Positions 1 to 7,371 of a stretch of DNA of 64,000 nucleotides are shown piece after piece. The notes under the pieces were generated by a model. That model ran no database searches, was not told the origin of the DNA, and saw only the letters and a list, made by a program, of their open reading frames with translations. Both the position numbers and the translations under genes were made by a program. The DNA lies in assembly GCA_000154345.1 (NCBI GenBank), contig DS480348.1, forward strand, positions 62,001 to 126,000, in the 5' to 3' direction. This stretch comes from [Clostridium] leptum DSM 753. Lineage in GTDB: Bacteria > Bacillota > Clostridia > Oscillospirales > Acutalibacteraceae. Every line of letters starts with the position of its first letter. Position 1 is the first letter of the stretch.

Positions 1-1792
1 TTATATCGGGAAAGCGAAGGCATTAAAAAACCGGGTGAGCCAGTATTTCGGTTCTCCGAAAAACCATCCGCCTAAGGTGCGGAAAATGGTTTCCCAGGTG
101 GATCATTTCGATTACATTTTAACCGACAGCGAGTTCGAGGCATTGGTGCTGGAATGCAGCTTGATTAAACAGCATACGCCTAAATACAACATTCTGCTGA
201 AGGACGACAAGGGGTATCATTATATTAAGGTCACTCCTAAGCCGTACCGCAGAATCTTCGAGGCCAAGCAGAAGCTGAACGACGGGGCGGAGTATATCGG
301 GCCCTACACCAGCTCCTTTTCCGTAAAGCAAAGCGTGGATGAGGCAAGAAAAATTTTCAAGCTTCCCACCTGCTCCCGGAAATTCCCCCAGGAGATCGGA
401 AGGGGAAGACCATGCTTGAATTATTTCATCAAACAGTGCTGCGCTCCCTGCCGGGGAAAGCTCAGCGAAGAGGAATATGAAGGCTATGTGGACGAGGCTC
501 TGGAATTTTTAAAGGGCGGCTCCGTAGTGTCGGTGAAGGATATGACTCAGCAGATGAATGAAGCGGCGGAAAACCTGGAATTTGAGCGGGCCGCCCGCAT
601 CCGGGACCGAATCTCCGCTGTGAAAAGAATCACCGCCAAGCAGAAGGTGGTGGCGACCAAGGTTCGGGAACAGGATGTGGTGGCCATGGCCCAGGCGGCC
701 GGTGCGGCGGCTCACGCCTGCGTTGTGGTGTTCCGCTTTTCCGGGGGCAGGCTCTGCGATCAGGAGGAGTTTATGCTGGGAGAGATTGCCGATGGAAAAA
801 CCACCCGTGCGGAATTTTTGCAGCAATATTACGCGCAGCGGACCGTGCCCCCCCAGGTAACCCTGGACGGCGAGGTGGAGGGCAAGGAGGCTCTGCGGCA
901 GTGGCTGTCGGAAAAGGCGGGGCGGTCAGTGAAGCTCACCGTTCCCCAAAAGGGCGAGCAGGCCCATTTGGTGGATATGTGCAGGAGAAACGCCTCGGAA
1001 AAACTGGCGCAGCAGGCGGGGCGTACCGGCCGTGAAATGGGAGCGCTGGACGAGCTGGGCAGGCTTTTGGGCCTTGCCCAGCCGCCGGAATATATTGAAG
1101 CCTACGATATCTCCAACCTGGCGGGCAGCGGAAATGTAGCGGGCATGGTGGCGTTTGAAAACGGCAGGCCGCTGAAATCCGCTTACCGGAAATTTAAAAT
1201 CAAGGGCTTTGAGGGACAGGACGACTACGCCTCCATGCAGGAGGTGATTTCCCGGCGGCTTCAGGAATATCAAGAAAAAAAGGACACCGGCGAGGGCTTC
1301 GGACGGCTGCCGGATTTGATCCTGCTGGACGGCGGAAAAGGACACGTGGCGGCGGTGCGGCCGGTGCTGGAGGCCTTTGGGCTTCAAATTCCCCTGTTCG
1401 GCATGGTGAAGGACGACAAGCACCGGACCAGAGCCATCGCCAGGGACGGCGGAGAAATCGCAATCAACAGCAGCCGCCAGGCGTTTACCCTGGTGAGCCA
1501 GATTCAGGATGAGGTCCACCGGTTCGCCATCGGCTACCACCGGCAGACCCGGAAAAGAACGGCTCTGTCCTCCAGCCTGACGTCTATCCCGGGCATAGGG
1601 CCGAGCAGGGCGAAGGCGCTGCTGAAATCCTTTAAAACCATTAAAAATATCGCCCAGGCAGAGCTTAAGGAGCTGGAGCAGGCGCCTTCCATGAATCAGC
1701 CGGCGGCCCAGGCGGTTTACGATTATTTTCATCCCGCCTCCGTCCCAGGGGAGGAAACCGGGAAAATAGAACGGAAAAATGAAAAAAATTAG
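1..1792 (+). CDS. uvrC: UvrABC excinuclease subunit C (5' end outside window)
   Basis: UvrC makes both incisions around a DNA lesion in nucleotide excision repair, together with UvrA and UvrB. The frame is already open at base 2 and reads YIGKAKALKNRVSQYF, the end of the N-terminal GIY-YIG nuclease core, so the GTG at 35 is an internal valine and not a start. About 596 residues are visible. A UVR motif for UvrB binding (LEFERAARIRDR) lies near base 580. The C-terminal RNase H-like nuclease follows (YDISNLAGSGNVAG, then LLDGGKGHV), and helix-hairpin-helix DNA-binding residues (SIPGIGPSRAKALL) close the protein. Only the first residues are missing. It is followed by a promoter for rsmD. Confidence 0.97.
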   Translation, partial: YIGKAKALKNRVSQYFGSPKNHPPKVRKMVSQVDHFDYILTDSEFEALVLECSLIKQHTPKYNILLKDDKGYHYIKVTPKPYRRIFEAKQKLNDGAEYIGPYTSSFSVKQSVDEARKIFKLPTCSRKFPQEIGRGRPCLNYFIKQCCAPCRGKLSEEEYEGYVDEALEFLKGGSVVSVKDMTQQMNEAAENLEFERAARIRDRISAVKRITAKQKVVATKVREQDVVAMAQAAGAAAHACVVVFRFSGGRLCDQEEFMLGEIADGKTTRAEFLQQYYAQRTVPPQVTLDGEVEGKEALRQWLSEKAGRSVKLTVPQKGEQAHLVDMCRRNASEKLAQQAGRTGREMGALDELGRLLGLAQPPEYIEAYDISNLAGSGNVAGMVAFENGRPLKSAYRKFKIKGFEGQDDYASMQEVISRRLQEYQEKKDTGEGFGRLPDLILLDGGKGHVAAVRPVLEAFGLQIPLFGMVKDDKHRTRAIARDGGEIAINSSRQAFTLVSQIQDEVHRFAIGYHRQTRKRTALSSSLTSIPGIGPSRAKALLKSFKTIKNIAQAELKELEQAPSMNQPAAQAVYDYFHPASVPGEETGKIERKNEKN

Positions 1793-1822
1793 ACTGTTTT
1801 CCTCTCTTTTCCAAAGGAAAGG

Positions 1823-1852
1823 TTGACAAGCTCCCCTTGATAATGGGATAAT
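1823..1852 (+). promoter_or_regulatory. Sigma-A-type promoter upstream of rsmD
   Basis: TTGACA at 1823-1828 and GATAAT at 1847-1852 are separated by 18 bp. They lie about 100 bp ahead of the chosen rsmD start, just after the uvrC stop, so rsmD-coaD and the next gene probably form their own transcript. Confidence 0.7.
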
Positions 1853-1955
1853 ATATTTTATAAATCAAAACAGGATGGGCGCCGCGGCGGCAGCCGCGGG
1901 GTCTAAGGATGCGAAAGAAAGGGATATGGGGATTTTTCCCTATCAGGAAAAGGCT

Positions 1956-2507
1956 ATGCGCGTAATCACAGGCTCCGCACGGGGCAGACGGCTTCAAACC
2001 CTGGAAGGCCAGGAGGTTCGTCCTACGCCGGAGCGGATCAAGGAAGCGGTTTTCAGTATCATTCAGTTTCAAATAGAGGGACGCCGGTTTTTAGACCTGT
2101 TCGCTGGTTCCGGGCAAATGGGTATCGAGGCCCTGAGCCGGGGCGCCAGGGAAGCGGTGTTTGTAGATTCCCGGAAGGATTCGGTTCAGATCATCAGGGA
2201 AAACCTGGAAAAAACCGGACTGGGCCAGCAGGGTAGAGTAGTCAATATGGATTCGCTGGCGTTCCTTTCCCAGCCCAACGGCAAATTCGACCTGGCGTTT
2301 TTAGATCCTCCCTACCGGACGGGGCTGCTGGAAAAGGCTTTGGAAATGACGTCTGCGGTGGTGAAGCCCGGCGGGGTGATTTTGTGCGAGCACCCGGCGG
2401 ATGAGGAGCTGCCCGCCCAGGCGGGAGATTTTGTCAAGCGGAGGGACTACCGCCACGGCAAGATCCTCATCAGCTTATACCGACATAAGGATGTGGTTGG
2501 ATCGTGA
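1956..2507 (+). CDS. rsmD: 16S rRNA (guanine-966-N2) methyltransferase RsmD
   Basis: SAM-dependent Rossmann-fold methyltransferase that modifies G966 of 16S rRNA during 30S assembly. The 183-aa protein shows the N-terminal MRVITGSARGRRL signature, motif I DLFAGSGQMGIEAL near residue 47, and the catalytic FLDPPY near residue 114 typical of N2-guanine/N6-adenine enzymes. The frame is open from 1875, but the ATG at 1956 is preferred because it follows AGGAAAAGG and gives the normal family start. The stop overlaps the coaD GTG by 4 bp. The rsmD-coaD pair is common in Firmicutes and implies translational coupling. Confidence 0.95.
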   Translation: MRVITGSARGRRLQTLEGQEVRPTPERIKEAVFSIIQFQIEGRRFLDLFAGSGQMGIEALSRGAREAVFVDSRKDSVQIIRENLEKTGLGQQGRVVNMDSLAFLSQPNGKFDLAFLDPPYRTGLLEKALEMTSAVVKPGGVILCEHPADEELPAQAGDFVKRRDYRHGKILISLYRHKDVVGS

Positions 2508-2983
2508 CGACAGCAATTTGTCCCGGCAGCTTTGACCCTGTGACCGTGGGCCATGTGGATATTATCCGCAGGGCCAGGAAAATGTTTGACCATGTGATCG
2601 TGGCGGTGCTGGTGAATCCAACCAAGAACCCCAGTTTTTCTCTGGAGGAACGGATCGGGCTTCTGAAGAGGGCGACCAAGGAGATCGACGGCCTGGAAAT
2701 CGTGGGCTTCGACGGCCTGCTGGCGGATTACGCCAGAACCCGGAAGGCCACGGTGCTGGTGAAGGGGCTGCGGGCGGTGTCCGACTTTGAGTATGAGTTT
2801 CAGATGTCTCTGACCAACAAAAAGCTGAACCCGGAACTGGAGACGGTGTTTCTCACCACCTCGGCGGAGAATATGTATTTAAGCTCCAGTATTGTGAAGC
2901 AGATCGCTATGTTCGGCGGGGACATTTCCGATTTTGTCCCGGCTTGCATTTTAAAGGATATCCAGGATAGACTTTGTAAATAA
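2504..2983 (+). CDS. coaD: Phosphopantetheine adenylyltransferase
   Basis: Penultimate step of coenzyme A synthesis: 4'-phosphopantetheine + ATP gives dephospho-CoA + PPi. The 159-aa length is the family norm. It carries the nucleotidyltransferase motif PGSFDPVTVGHVDII at residues 6-20 (T/H..GH type), the central VLVKGLRAVSDFEYE segment, and the C-terminal SSSIVKQIA (ISSTxVR-like) loop. The start is GTG, overlapping the rsmD stop (GTGA). Confidence 0.96.
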   Translation: MTTAICPGSFDPVTVGHVDIIRRARKMFDHVIVAVLVNPTKNPSFSLEERIGLLKRATKEIDGLEIVGFDGLLADYARTRKATVLVKGLRAVSDFEYEFQMSLTNKKLNPELETVFLTTSAENMYLSSSIVKQIAMFGGDISDFVPACILKDIQDRLCK

Positions 2984-2997
2984 GGAGTGTGAAAGCA

Positions 2998-3462
2998 ATG
3001 AACGTTTCATCCCTTTTAGATGAATTGGACGAGATGATTGACAGCGCGTGGAATATGCCCTTAAGCGGCGGGAAGGCTCTGGTGGACGCGGAAAGAGTGC
3101 GGGAAATTGTGGATAAGATTCGTTCCAGCCTGCCGCAGGAGATTCGTCAGGCTAAGGCGATTGTCAGCGACCGCTCTCAGATCATCGCCGACGCGAAGCG
3201 GGAAGCGGAAACCGTGGTGAGGGTAGCCGAGGAGCGGGCCCGGGTGATGGTGAACCAGGATGAGATCGTGCGCCAGGCCCAGGCAAGAGGCAGCGAGCTT
3301 TTGAGCCAATCCCAGACCAAGGCCAGAGAAATCCGCCGGGCCGCCAACGAGTATGTGGACGACCTGATGAAGCGTACGGACGAACAGATGACCGCCAATT
3401 TAGCGGAGCTGAGGAAAACCCGGCAAAATCTGAAGGCGTCTCAGAGATCGGGCAACCAGTAA
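2998..3462 (+). CDS. Coiled-coil protein of unknown function downstream of coaD
   Basis: A 154-aa, charged, Ala/Glu/Arg-rich protein with no signal peptide or membrane segment. After about 40 residues it is almost entirely predicted helix with heptad-like spacing (repeats such as IIADAKREAETVVRVAEERARVM), resembling F0 subunit b or DivIVA-type coils without their defining motifs. ATG 2998 is preferred to GTG 2989: AGGAG at 2983-2987 is 10 bp from the ATG but only 1 bp from the GTG. It starts 14 bp after coaD and ends before a strong terminator, so it is the last gene of this operon. I do not recognise a specific function. Confidence 0.75.
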   Translation: MNVSSLLDELDEMIDSAWNMPLSGGKALVDAERVREIVDKIRSSLPQEIRQAKAIVSDRSQIIADAKREAETVVRVAEERARVMVNQDEIVRQAQARGSELLSQSQTKAREIRRAANEYVDDLMKRTDEQMTANLAELRKTRQNLKASQRSGNQ

Positions 3463-3540
3463 GAAGAATCCATTCCAGAAAGCAAGGCGAAGGCTATACG
3501 AGCGCTGGCAAGGCCGGCGCTGTACCTGCTTAATGAGAAA

Positions 3541-3578
3541 ACTCCCGGCAGTATTGATTTACTGCCGGGAGTTTTTTT
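3541..3578 (+). terminator. Rho-independent terminator after the coaD operon
   Basis: A perfect 13-bp stem (3541-3553 with 3560-3572, 6-base loop) is followed by seven T residues. The following 210 bp, up to the small leftward gene at 3790, hold no gene that I can support. Confidence 0.9.
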
Positions 3579-3789
3579 GCCGAAGGGGCGGCGGTTTAAA
3601 TTTTTAAGTCAAACTGGAAGCGGAATAAGTCCAGCGCGGTTTTGTCAGAGGGACGGCCTGAAATAGGGCTTGTTTTTGGTTATGAAAGAGCCGGTGCGGA
3701 AATGCCCGGCTCATGGCCTTATGCGCCGGCTGGCTGAGCACCAAAAACAGGAAAGCTGCCTGGCTGCTCAAAACGGACGGTTTATCGGT

Positions 3790-3975
3790 TTAATCGTCCG
3801 GTAGGCAGCCTTCTAAGCGCTCCAGCTGCTTTTGCCGCAAAGCGTCCAACAGGCTGCCGCCGATATCCACGCAAACGCAGCTTTGGCATACCCCTTGCAG
3901 GCTTAAGCTTATGTTTTCCAGCAGGCAGGTATCATCCTGCCAGTATAAGCAAAAATTATTTTCACAGCAGATCAT
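3790..3975 (-). CDS. Small cysteine-rich protein (61 aa)
   Basis: Reads MICCENNFCLYWQDDTC..., with seven cysteines in 61 residues (CC, C, C, CQSCVC and a late C), a pattern seen in small Clostridia proteins that probably bind metal. The start at 3975 is chosen because AGGAGGG sits directly upstream; the frame is open further, but those residues lack a ribosome site. It is divergent from the three HTH genes and shares with them a 13-bp element over the -10 region, so it may be controlled by them. Function unknown. Confidence 0.6.
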   Translation of the reverse strand: MICCENNFCLYWQDDTCLLENISLSLQGVCQSCVCVDIGGSLLDALRQKQLERLEGCLPDD

Positions 3976-4003
3976 AAAAGCCCTCCTAATGGGTAAAGTT
4001 ACC

Positions 4004-4100
4004 ATTATACCGTTAATATTAGTCCTTTTATATTGTTTTATCAACTGTGTACACATAACTTAGAGCGGTTTCAATGATAGCCTTGAGTTAACGGTATATT
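4004..4100. promoter_or_regulatory. Divergent control region with paired 13-bp elements over both -10 sites
   Basis: TTAACGGTATAAT reads leftward at 4016-4004 and TTAACGGTATATT reads rightward at 4088-4100, identical at 12 of 13 positions and in inverted orientation. Each ends in a plausible -10 hexamer (TATAAT, TATATT) pointing at its own gene. The natural reading is a shared operator for the adjacent HTH proteins. No good -35 is visible for the rightward copy, so activator dependence is possible. Confidence 0.5.
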
Positions 4101-4119
4101 GTTAACAAAGGGTGGTTTT

Positions 4120-4365
4120 ATGACAATCTCTCAAGCGATAGGTGAAAGAATACTGTCTCTTTGCAAGACTCGCAATATTACAGTAAATCATCTAGCCGAT
4201 ATGTCTGGAGTGTGGCAGTCTACATTAAGTGAAATTGTAAGAGGCGTCAGCAGAAATCCACGAATTAAAACCTTATATCAAATTGCGACTGGGTTTGGTA
4301 TGACTTTATCCGAGTTTCTGGATTTTCCGGAAATGAACGAGGTAGAATTTGACGATTTTAATTAA
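4120..4365 (+). CDS. XRE-type HTH regulator, tandem copy 1
   Basis: An 81-aa single-domain helix-turn-helix protein: GERILSLCKTRNITVNHLADMSG..QSTLSEIVRG.SRNPRIKTLYQIATGFGMTLSEFL. The recognition helix is about residues 28-40. ATG 4120 follows AAGGGTGG; the upstream TTG at 4099 lies in the promoter region and is rejected. The last 24 residues, from GFGMTLSEFLD to the stop, are identical in copies 1-3. Most divergence is in the recognition-helix region (VWQSTLSEI against LRQSTVDAV and MPQTTVDAV), suggesting altered target sites. There is no second domain, so any signal sensing must come from elsewhere. Confidence 0.85.
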   Translation: MTISQAIGERILSLCKTRNITVNHLADMSGVWQSTLSEIVRGVSRNPRIKTLYQIATGFGMTLSEFLDFPEMNEVEFDDFN

Positions 4366-4396
4366 AGCGACAGCTTTATTTATGGAGGAGAAGAAC

Positions 4397-4642
4397 TTGA
4401 CTTGTTCTGATGCCCTTAGAAAGAGAATTTCTGAGCTTTGTAAAAGGAGAAATATAACGACCAACCATTTAGCAGATATGGCGGGACTTCGCCAGTCTAC
4501 TGTAGATGCGGTGGTTCGTGGAGTCACTAAAAATCCCGGCTTAAAGTCAATTTATCAAATTGCCACAGGCTTCGGCATGACCTTATCCGAGTTTCTGGAT
4601 TTTCCGGAAATGAACGAGGTAGAATTTGACGACTTTAATTAA
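4397..4642 (+). CDS. XRE-type HTH regulator, tandem copy 2
   Basis: An 81-aa paralogue of the preceding gene. The frame is open from 4349 with an ATG at 4382, but TTG 4397 is preferred: GGAGGAG at 4384-4390 is correctly spaced, and the resulting protein matches copy 1 residue for residue in length (LTCSDALRKRISELC aligned to MTISQAIGERILSLC). Recognition helix DMAGLRQSTVDAVVRG. Its 246-bp coding length equals those of copies 1 and 3, and its stop is exactly 277 bp after that of copy 1. Confidence 0.82.
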   Translation: MTCSDALRKRISELCKRRNITTNHLADMAGLRQSTVDAVVRGVTKNPGLKSIYQIATGFGMTLSEFLDFPEMNEVEFDDFN

Positions 4643-4673
4643 AGCGACAGTTTTATTTATGGAGGAAGAAAAC

Positions 4674-4919
4674 TTGACTAGTTCAGAGGCGCTTCGGAAG
4701 AGAATTTTGGATCTTTGCAAAAAAAGAAATATTTCGATAAATCATTTGGCGATGATGGCCGGAATGCCTCAGACTACTGTGGATGCGGTAGTCCGGGGTG
4801 TAACTTCAAACCCTCGCTTAAAGACAATTTATAAAATAGCCCTTGGCTTCGGCATGACCTTATCCGAGTTTCTGGATTTTCCAGAAATGAACGAGGTGGA
4901 GTTCGACGATTTTAATTAA
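4674..4919 (+). CDS. XRE-type HTH regulator, tandem copy 3
   Basis: Third 81-aa member of the array, with TTG start 4674 behind GGAGGAAG by the same logic as copy 2. Recognition helix MMAGMPQTTVDAVVRG. The C-terminal GFGMTLSEFLDFPEM...DDFN stretch is the same as in copies 1 and 2, while the N-terminal half differs by several substitutions, which is what recent duplication plus diversification of DNA specificity would give. A terminator 30 bp downstream closes the unit. Confidence 0.82.
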   Translation: MTSSEALRKRILDLCKKRNISINHLAMMAGMPQTTVDAVVRGVTSNPRLKTIYKIALGFGMTLSEFLDFPEMNEVEFDDFN

Positions 4920-4950
4920 CATAACAATTGACATAACCATCTTTCAGCCG

Positions 4951-4997
4951 CGAAATCCCCGGACGGATCTGATCCGCCCGGGGATTTCGTGTTTTTT
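4951..4997 (+). terminator. Terminator after the HTH array
   Basis: A 12-bp perfect stem (4951-4962 with 4978-4989), with a further short inner stem around GATC, is followed by TGTTTTTT. Confidence 0.88.
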
Positions 4998-5071
4998 CGC
5001 GAAAATTCCGCGAAAACCGGGCGCTTTTTTACCAGAAATGATTTCCAATTATGAACAAGTTGAAAAAGCAC

Positions 5072-5100
5072 TTGCAATTTACATAATCATGCTTTATAAT
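5072..5100 (+). promoter_or_regulatory. Sigma-A promoter of the dcw cluster
   Basis: TTGCAA at 5072-5077, a 17-bp spacer, and perfect TATAAT at 5095-5100, placed 80 bp before mraZ and directly ahead of the MraZ-box repeats. Confidence 0.85.
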
Positions 5101-5109
5101 TTATTCATT

Positions 5110-5149
5110 AAGTGGTGAAAGGTGGGGGAAAGTAGAGGAAAGTGAAATA
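5110..5149 (+). promoter_or_regulatory. MraZ operator: four 10-bp direct repeats
   Basis: AAGTGGTGAA, AGGTGGGGGA, AAGTAGAGGA and AAGTGAAATA follow one another with an exact 10-bp period, one helical turn. MraZ is known to bind such purine-rich tandem repeats in its own promoter. Their position just after the -10 means bound MraZ would block transcription of the cluster. Confidence 0.8.
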
Positions 5150-5181
5150 TATTTCTTCTGTTTTCCCAAAAAGTGGCGGCT

Positions 5182-5601
5182 ATGTTGATCGGCGAGTACC
5201 AACATAATATCGATTCCAAGGGCCGCGTCATCGTGCCCGTCAAATTCCGCGAGGACCTGGGAGAATGCTTTTACGTAACCAAGGGCCTCGACGGCTGCCT
5301 TTTTGTACTTTCCGGGGAGGGCTGGAAGGGGCTTCAGGAGAAGATCCAGTCCATGCCTCTCTCTAAATCCAGAGGCCTTCAGCGGTTCTTTTTCTCCGGC
5401 GCTACCGACGTGGAAACAGACAAGCAGGGCAGGATCTTGATTCCGCAGCCTTTGCGGGATCACGCGGGACTGACCAAGGATGTGACCTTTGTCGGCGTAT
5501 CCAGCCGGGTGGAGATTTGGGACACCAGCCGCTGGAACCAGGTAAACGGCGAGCTGACGGAAGAAAGCATTGCCGAGGCCATGGACGAGCTGGGAATTTA
5601 G
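5182..5601 (+). CDS. mraZ: Transcriptional regulator MraZ
   Basis: First gene of the division and cell-wall cluster, a DNA-binding protein of the AbrB-like double-SpoVT fold that regulates its own operon. ATG 5182 gives MLIGEYQHNIDSKGRVIVPVKFRE, the normal family start; GTG 5173 would add three residues. The second half repeats the fold (TDKQGRILIPQPLRDHAGL). At 139 aa it is close to the usual ~143. The 170-bp gap to rsmH contains no gene that I support. Confidence 0.95.
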   Translation: MLIGEYQHNIDSKGRVIVPVKFREDLGECFYVTKGLDGCLFVLSGEGWKGLQEKIQSMPLSKSRGLQRFFFSGATDVETDKQGRILIPQPLRDHAGLTKDVTFVGVSSRVEIWDTSRWNQVNGELTEESIAEAMDELGI

Positions 5602-5771
5602 CGTTGTCCGCAAGGCTCGGCGGCTTGAATCGCAGCAATGGAAAAATGCTTTCCGGAGGCTGCCCGAAAGGCAGGCCGCGAATGCTTTGAAAAGGCTGTG
5701 ATTTCCGAAGAGACAAAAGCCGGAAAAGGGCCTGCGGGAAAGGATTCTGATAAAGAAAGGCGGCGGCCGGT

Positions 5772-6698
5772 TTGGCTTGCTATCATTTACCGGTACTGCT
5801 CCGGGAGACCATCGAGGGGCTTGCCGTGAAGCCGGACGGCGTTTATGTGGACGGCACGGCCGGCGGCGGCGGACATTCAGAGGCCATCGCCAAGCGGCTT
5901 TCCACAGGCAGGCTGATTGCCATCGATCAGGACCCGGACGCTATCGCGGCAGTCACCAAACGGCTTGCCGATTACCCGGGGGTTACTGTTTGCCGGGCGA
6001 ATTTCTCTCAGATGGAGGAGGTTGTCCGAAGCCTCGGCGTTGACAGCGTGGACGGCGTGCTGATGGATATCGGCGTTTCCTCTCACCAGCTTGATACCCC
6101 GGAACGGGGATTTTCCTATCACAGCGACGCTCCCCTGGATATGCGTATGAGCCAGGAGGGCCCCGGCGCGGGGGATCTTGTCAACAGCCTGCCCTGGCAG
6201 GAGCTTGCCGAAATTCTCAGCCGGTATGGCGAGGAGCGGTTTTCCAAACGGATCGCCCAAGGAATTGCGGCGGCCCGGGAACAGGCTCCCATTGAAACGA
6301 CCTTTCAGCTTGCGGAGATCGTGAAAAACGCCTACCCCGCGGCGGCAAGACGAGATGGACATCCCGCAAGAAAGACCTTTCAGGCGCTGCGGATCGCGGT
6401 CAACGGAGAATTGGACAGGCTTTCCGAGGGGCTGGACGCCGCGTTTTCTCTGCTGAAGCCCGGAGGACGCCTGGCGGTGATTACCTTTCATTCCCTGGAG
6501 GACCGCTTGGTAAAGCGGAGAATGGCCTCCTGGTGCCAAGGCTGCACCTGCCCGCCGGATTTTCCGGTGTGTGTCTGCGGCAAAACGCCCAGCGCTGAGC
6601 TGGTAACCAGAAAACCGGTGAAGGCGTCTGAAACAGAATTAGAAAAAAATCCAAGAAGCAGAAGCGCGAAGCTGCGGGTCTGCATTCGATTAAAATAA
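5772..6698 (+). CDS. rsmH: 16S rRNA (cytosine-1402-N4) methyltransferase RsmH (MraW)
   Basis: Methylates N4 of C1402 in the ribosomal P site using SAM. Of the 308 residues, VDGTAGGGGHSEAI is the SAM-binding motif, GVLMDIGVSSHQLD and FSYHSDAPLDMRM are family signatures, and TFHSLEDRLVK lies near the C-terminus. TTG 5772 after AAAGGCGG is used because it gives ACYHLPVLLRETIEGL, matching the family N-terminus. Its position between mraZ and ftsL is standard. Confidence 0.95.
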   Translation: MACYHLPVLLRETIEGLAVKPDGVYVDGTAGGGGHSEAIAKRLSTGRLIAIDQDPDAIAAVTKRLADYPGVTVCRANFSQMEEVVRSLGVDSVDGVLMDIGVSSHQLDTPERGFSYHSDAPLDMRMSQEGPGAGDLVNSLPWQELAEILSRYGEERFSKRIAQGIAAAREQAPIETTFQLAEIVKNAYPAAARRDGHPARKTFQALRIAVNGELDRLSEGLDAAFSLLKPGGRLAVITFHSLEDRLVKRRMASWCQGCTCPPDFPVCVCGKTPSAELVTRKPVKASETELEKNPRSRSAKLRVCIRLK

Positions 6699-6734
6699 TA
6701 AAAAAGATATATCACAGCAAGGAAGTGAAAAACG

Positions 6735-7250
6735 GTGGCAAATCAAAACGAAGCATACGATTTTTCCCTGTTTGAACCCTCTCGAAAAGAGCAGGAGCAG
6801 CAGCGGCCGGCGCCTAGCAAGCAGCCGAAAAAGAAAAACAACCTGATCAGAATTTCAGAAGAGCAGCTGGAAAAAAGCCGCCGGATCAAATATAAGCCCA
6901 CTACCGTCATCGGCGGAATCCTGTTTTCCCTCATCGTCCTCACTATTATGGGAACCATGATTTTAAGCCAGGTGCAGCTCACGGAGCTGACAGAGAACAT
7001 CAACGACGCTAACGCGCTCTTGACAGAGCAGCAAAGCATTACTACCCAGCTTCAGGTAAAGGTGGAATCTCAGCTTTCCCTGCGTTCTGTGGAGGATTAC
7101 GCCCAGAACCAGCTGGGGATGCAGAACGCCGCCAACAACCCAATCACGTATATCAGTCTGGCGAACGGCGATAAGGCGGAAATCATCCAGCCGGAGGAGA
7201 AAAGCTGGCTGGATACCATTGCGGACGCGATTTCCGGCCTGTTGTCATAA
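6735..7250 (+). CDS. ftsL: Cell division protein FtsL
   Basis: Small bitopic divisome protein that, with FtsQ/DivIB and DivIC, links early and late division proteins. GTG start after AAGGAAG. A basic, lysine-rich cytoplasmic segment of ~55 residues is followed by one membrane span (residues ~58-80, VIGGILFSLIVLTIMGTMIL), then an extracytoplasmic leucine-zipper-like coil (TELTENINDANALLTEQQ). Identification rests on topology and position between rsmH and the PBP; FtsL sequences are poorly conserved. Its 171 aa is longer than many FtsLs because of the N-terminal tail. Confidence 0.85.
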   Translation: MANQNEAYDFSLFEPSRKEQEQQRPAPSKQPKKKNNLIRISEEQLEKSRRIKYKPTTVIGGILFSLIVLTIMGTMILSQVQLTELTENINDANALLTEQQSITTQLQVKVESQLSLRSVEDYAQNQLGMQNAANNPITYISLANGDKAEIIQPEEKSWLDTIADAISGLLS

Positions 7251-7296
7251 CCGGATAAGTTTGGCATAAGATTGAAACAGGAAGTTTCAAGGTACG

Positions 7297-7327
7297 GAGA
7301 GTTGAGATAGGATTTATCTTAACTCTC
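7297..7327 (+). other. Hairpin between ftsL and the PBP gene
   Basis: A 13-bp inverted repeat (7297-7309 with 7315-7327, one G-T pair, 5-base loop) is followed by ATTTTAC. The T-run is too short for a confident terminator, so it may be an attenuating or processing hairpin. Confidence 0.45.
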
Positions 7328-7371
7328 ATTTTACTATGTGGAGGAATTTCTGCCGATATAGGAGGTAACCA

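Larger units (their letters stand above)
4366..4919 (+). repeat. 277-bp tandem duplication units carrying HTH genes 2 and 3
   Basis: Stops fall at 4365, 4642 and 4919, exactly 277 bp apart. The spacer sequence AGCGACAG.TTTATTTATGGAGGA recurs after the first two stops (4366 and 4643). The whole gene plus leader has been duplicated in register. Confidence 0.85.

Noticed and set aside
35..1792. uvrC starting at GTG 35
   Set aside because: The GIY-YIG frame is open upstream to base 2; the true start lies before the window.
5638..5829. 63-aa reading frame between mraZ and rsmH
   Set aside because: No ribosome site and it overlaps the rsmH start by nearly 60 bp; composition looks like readthrough of a spacer.
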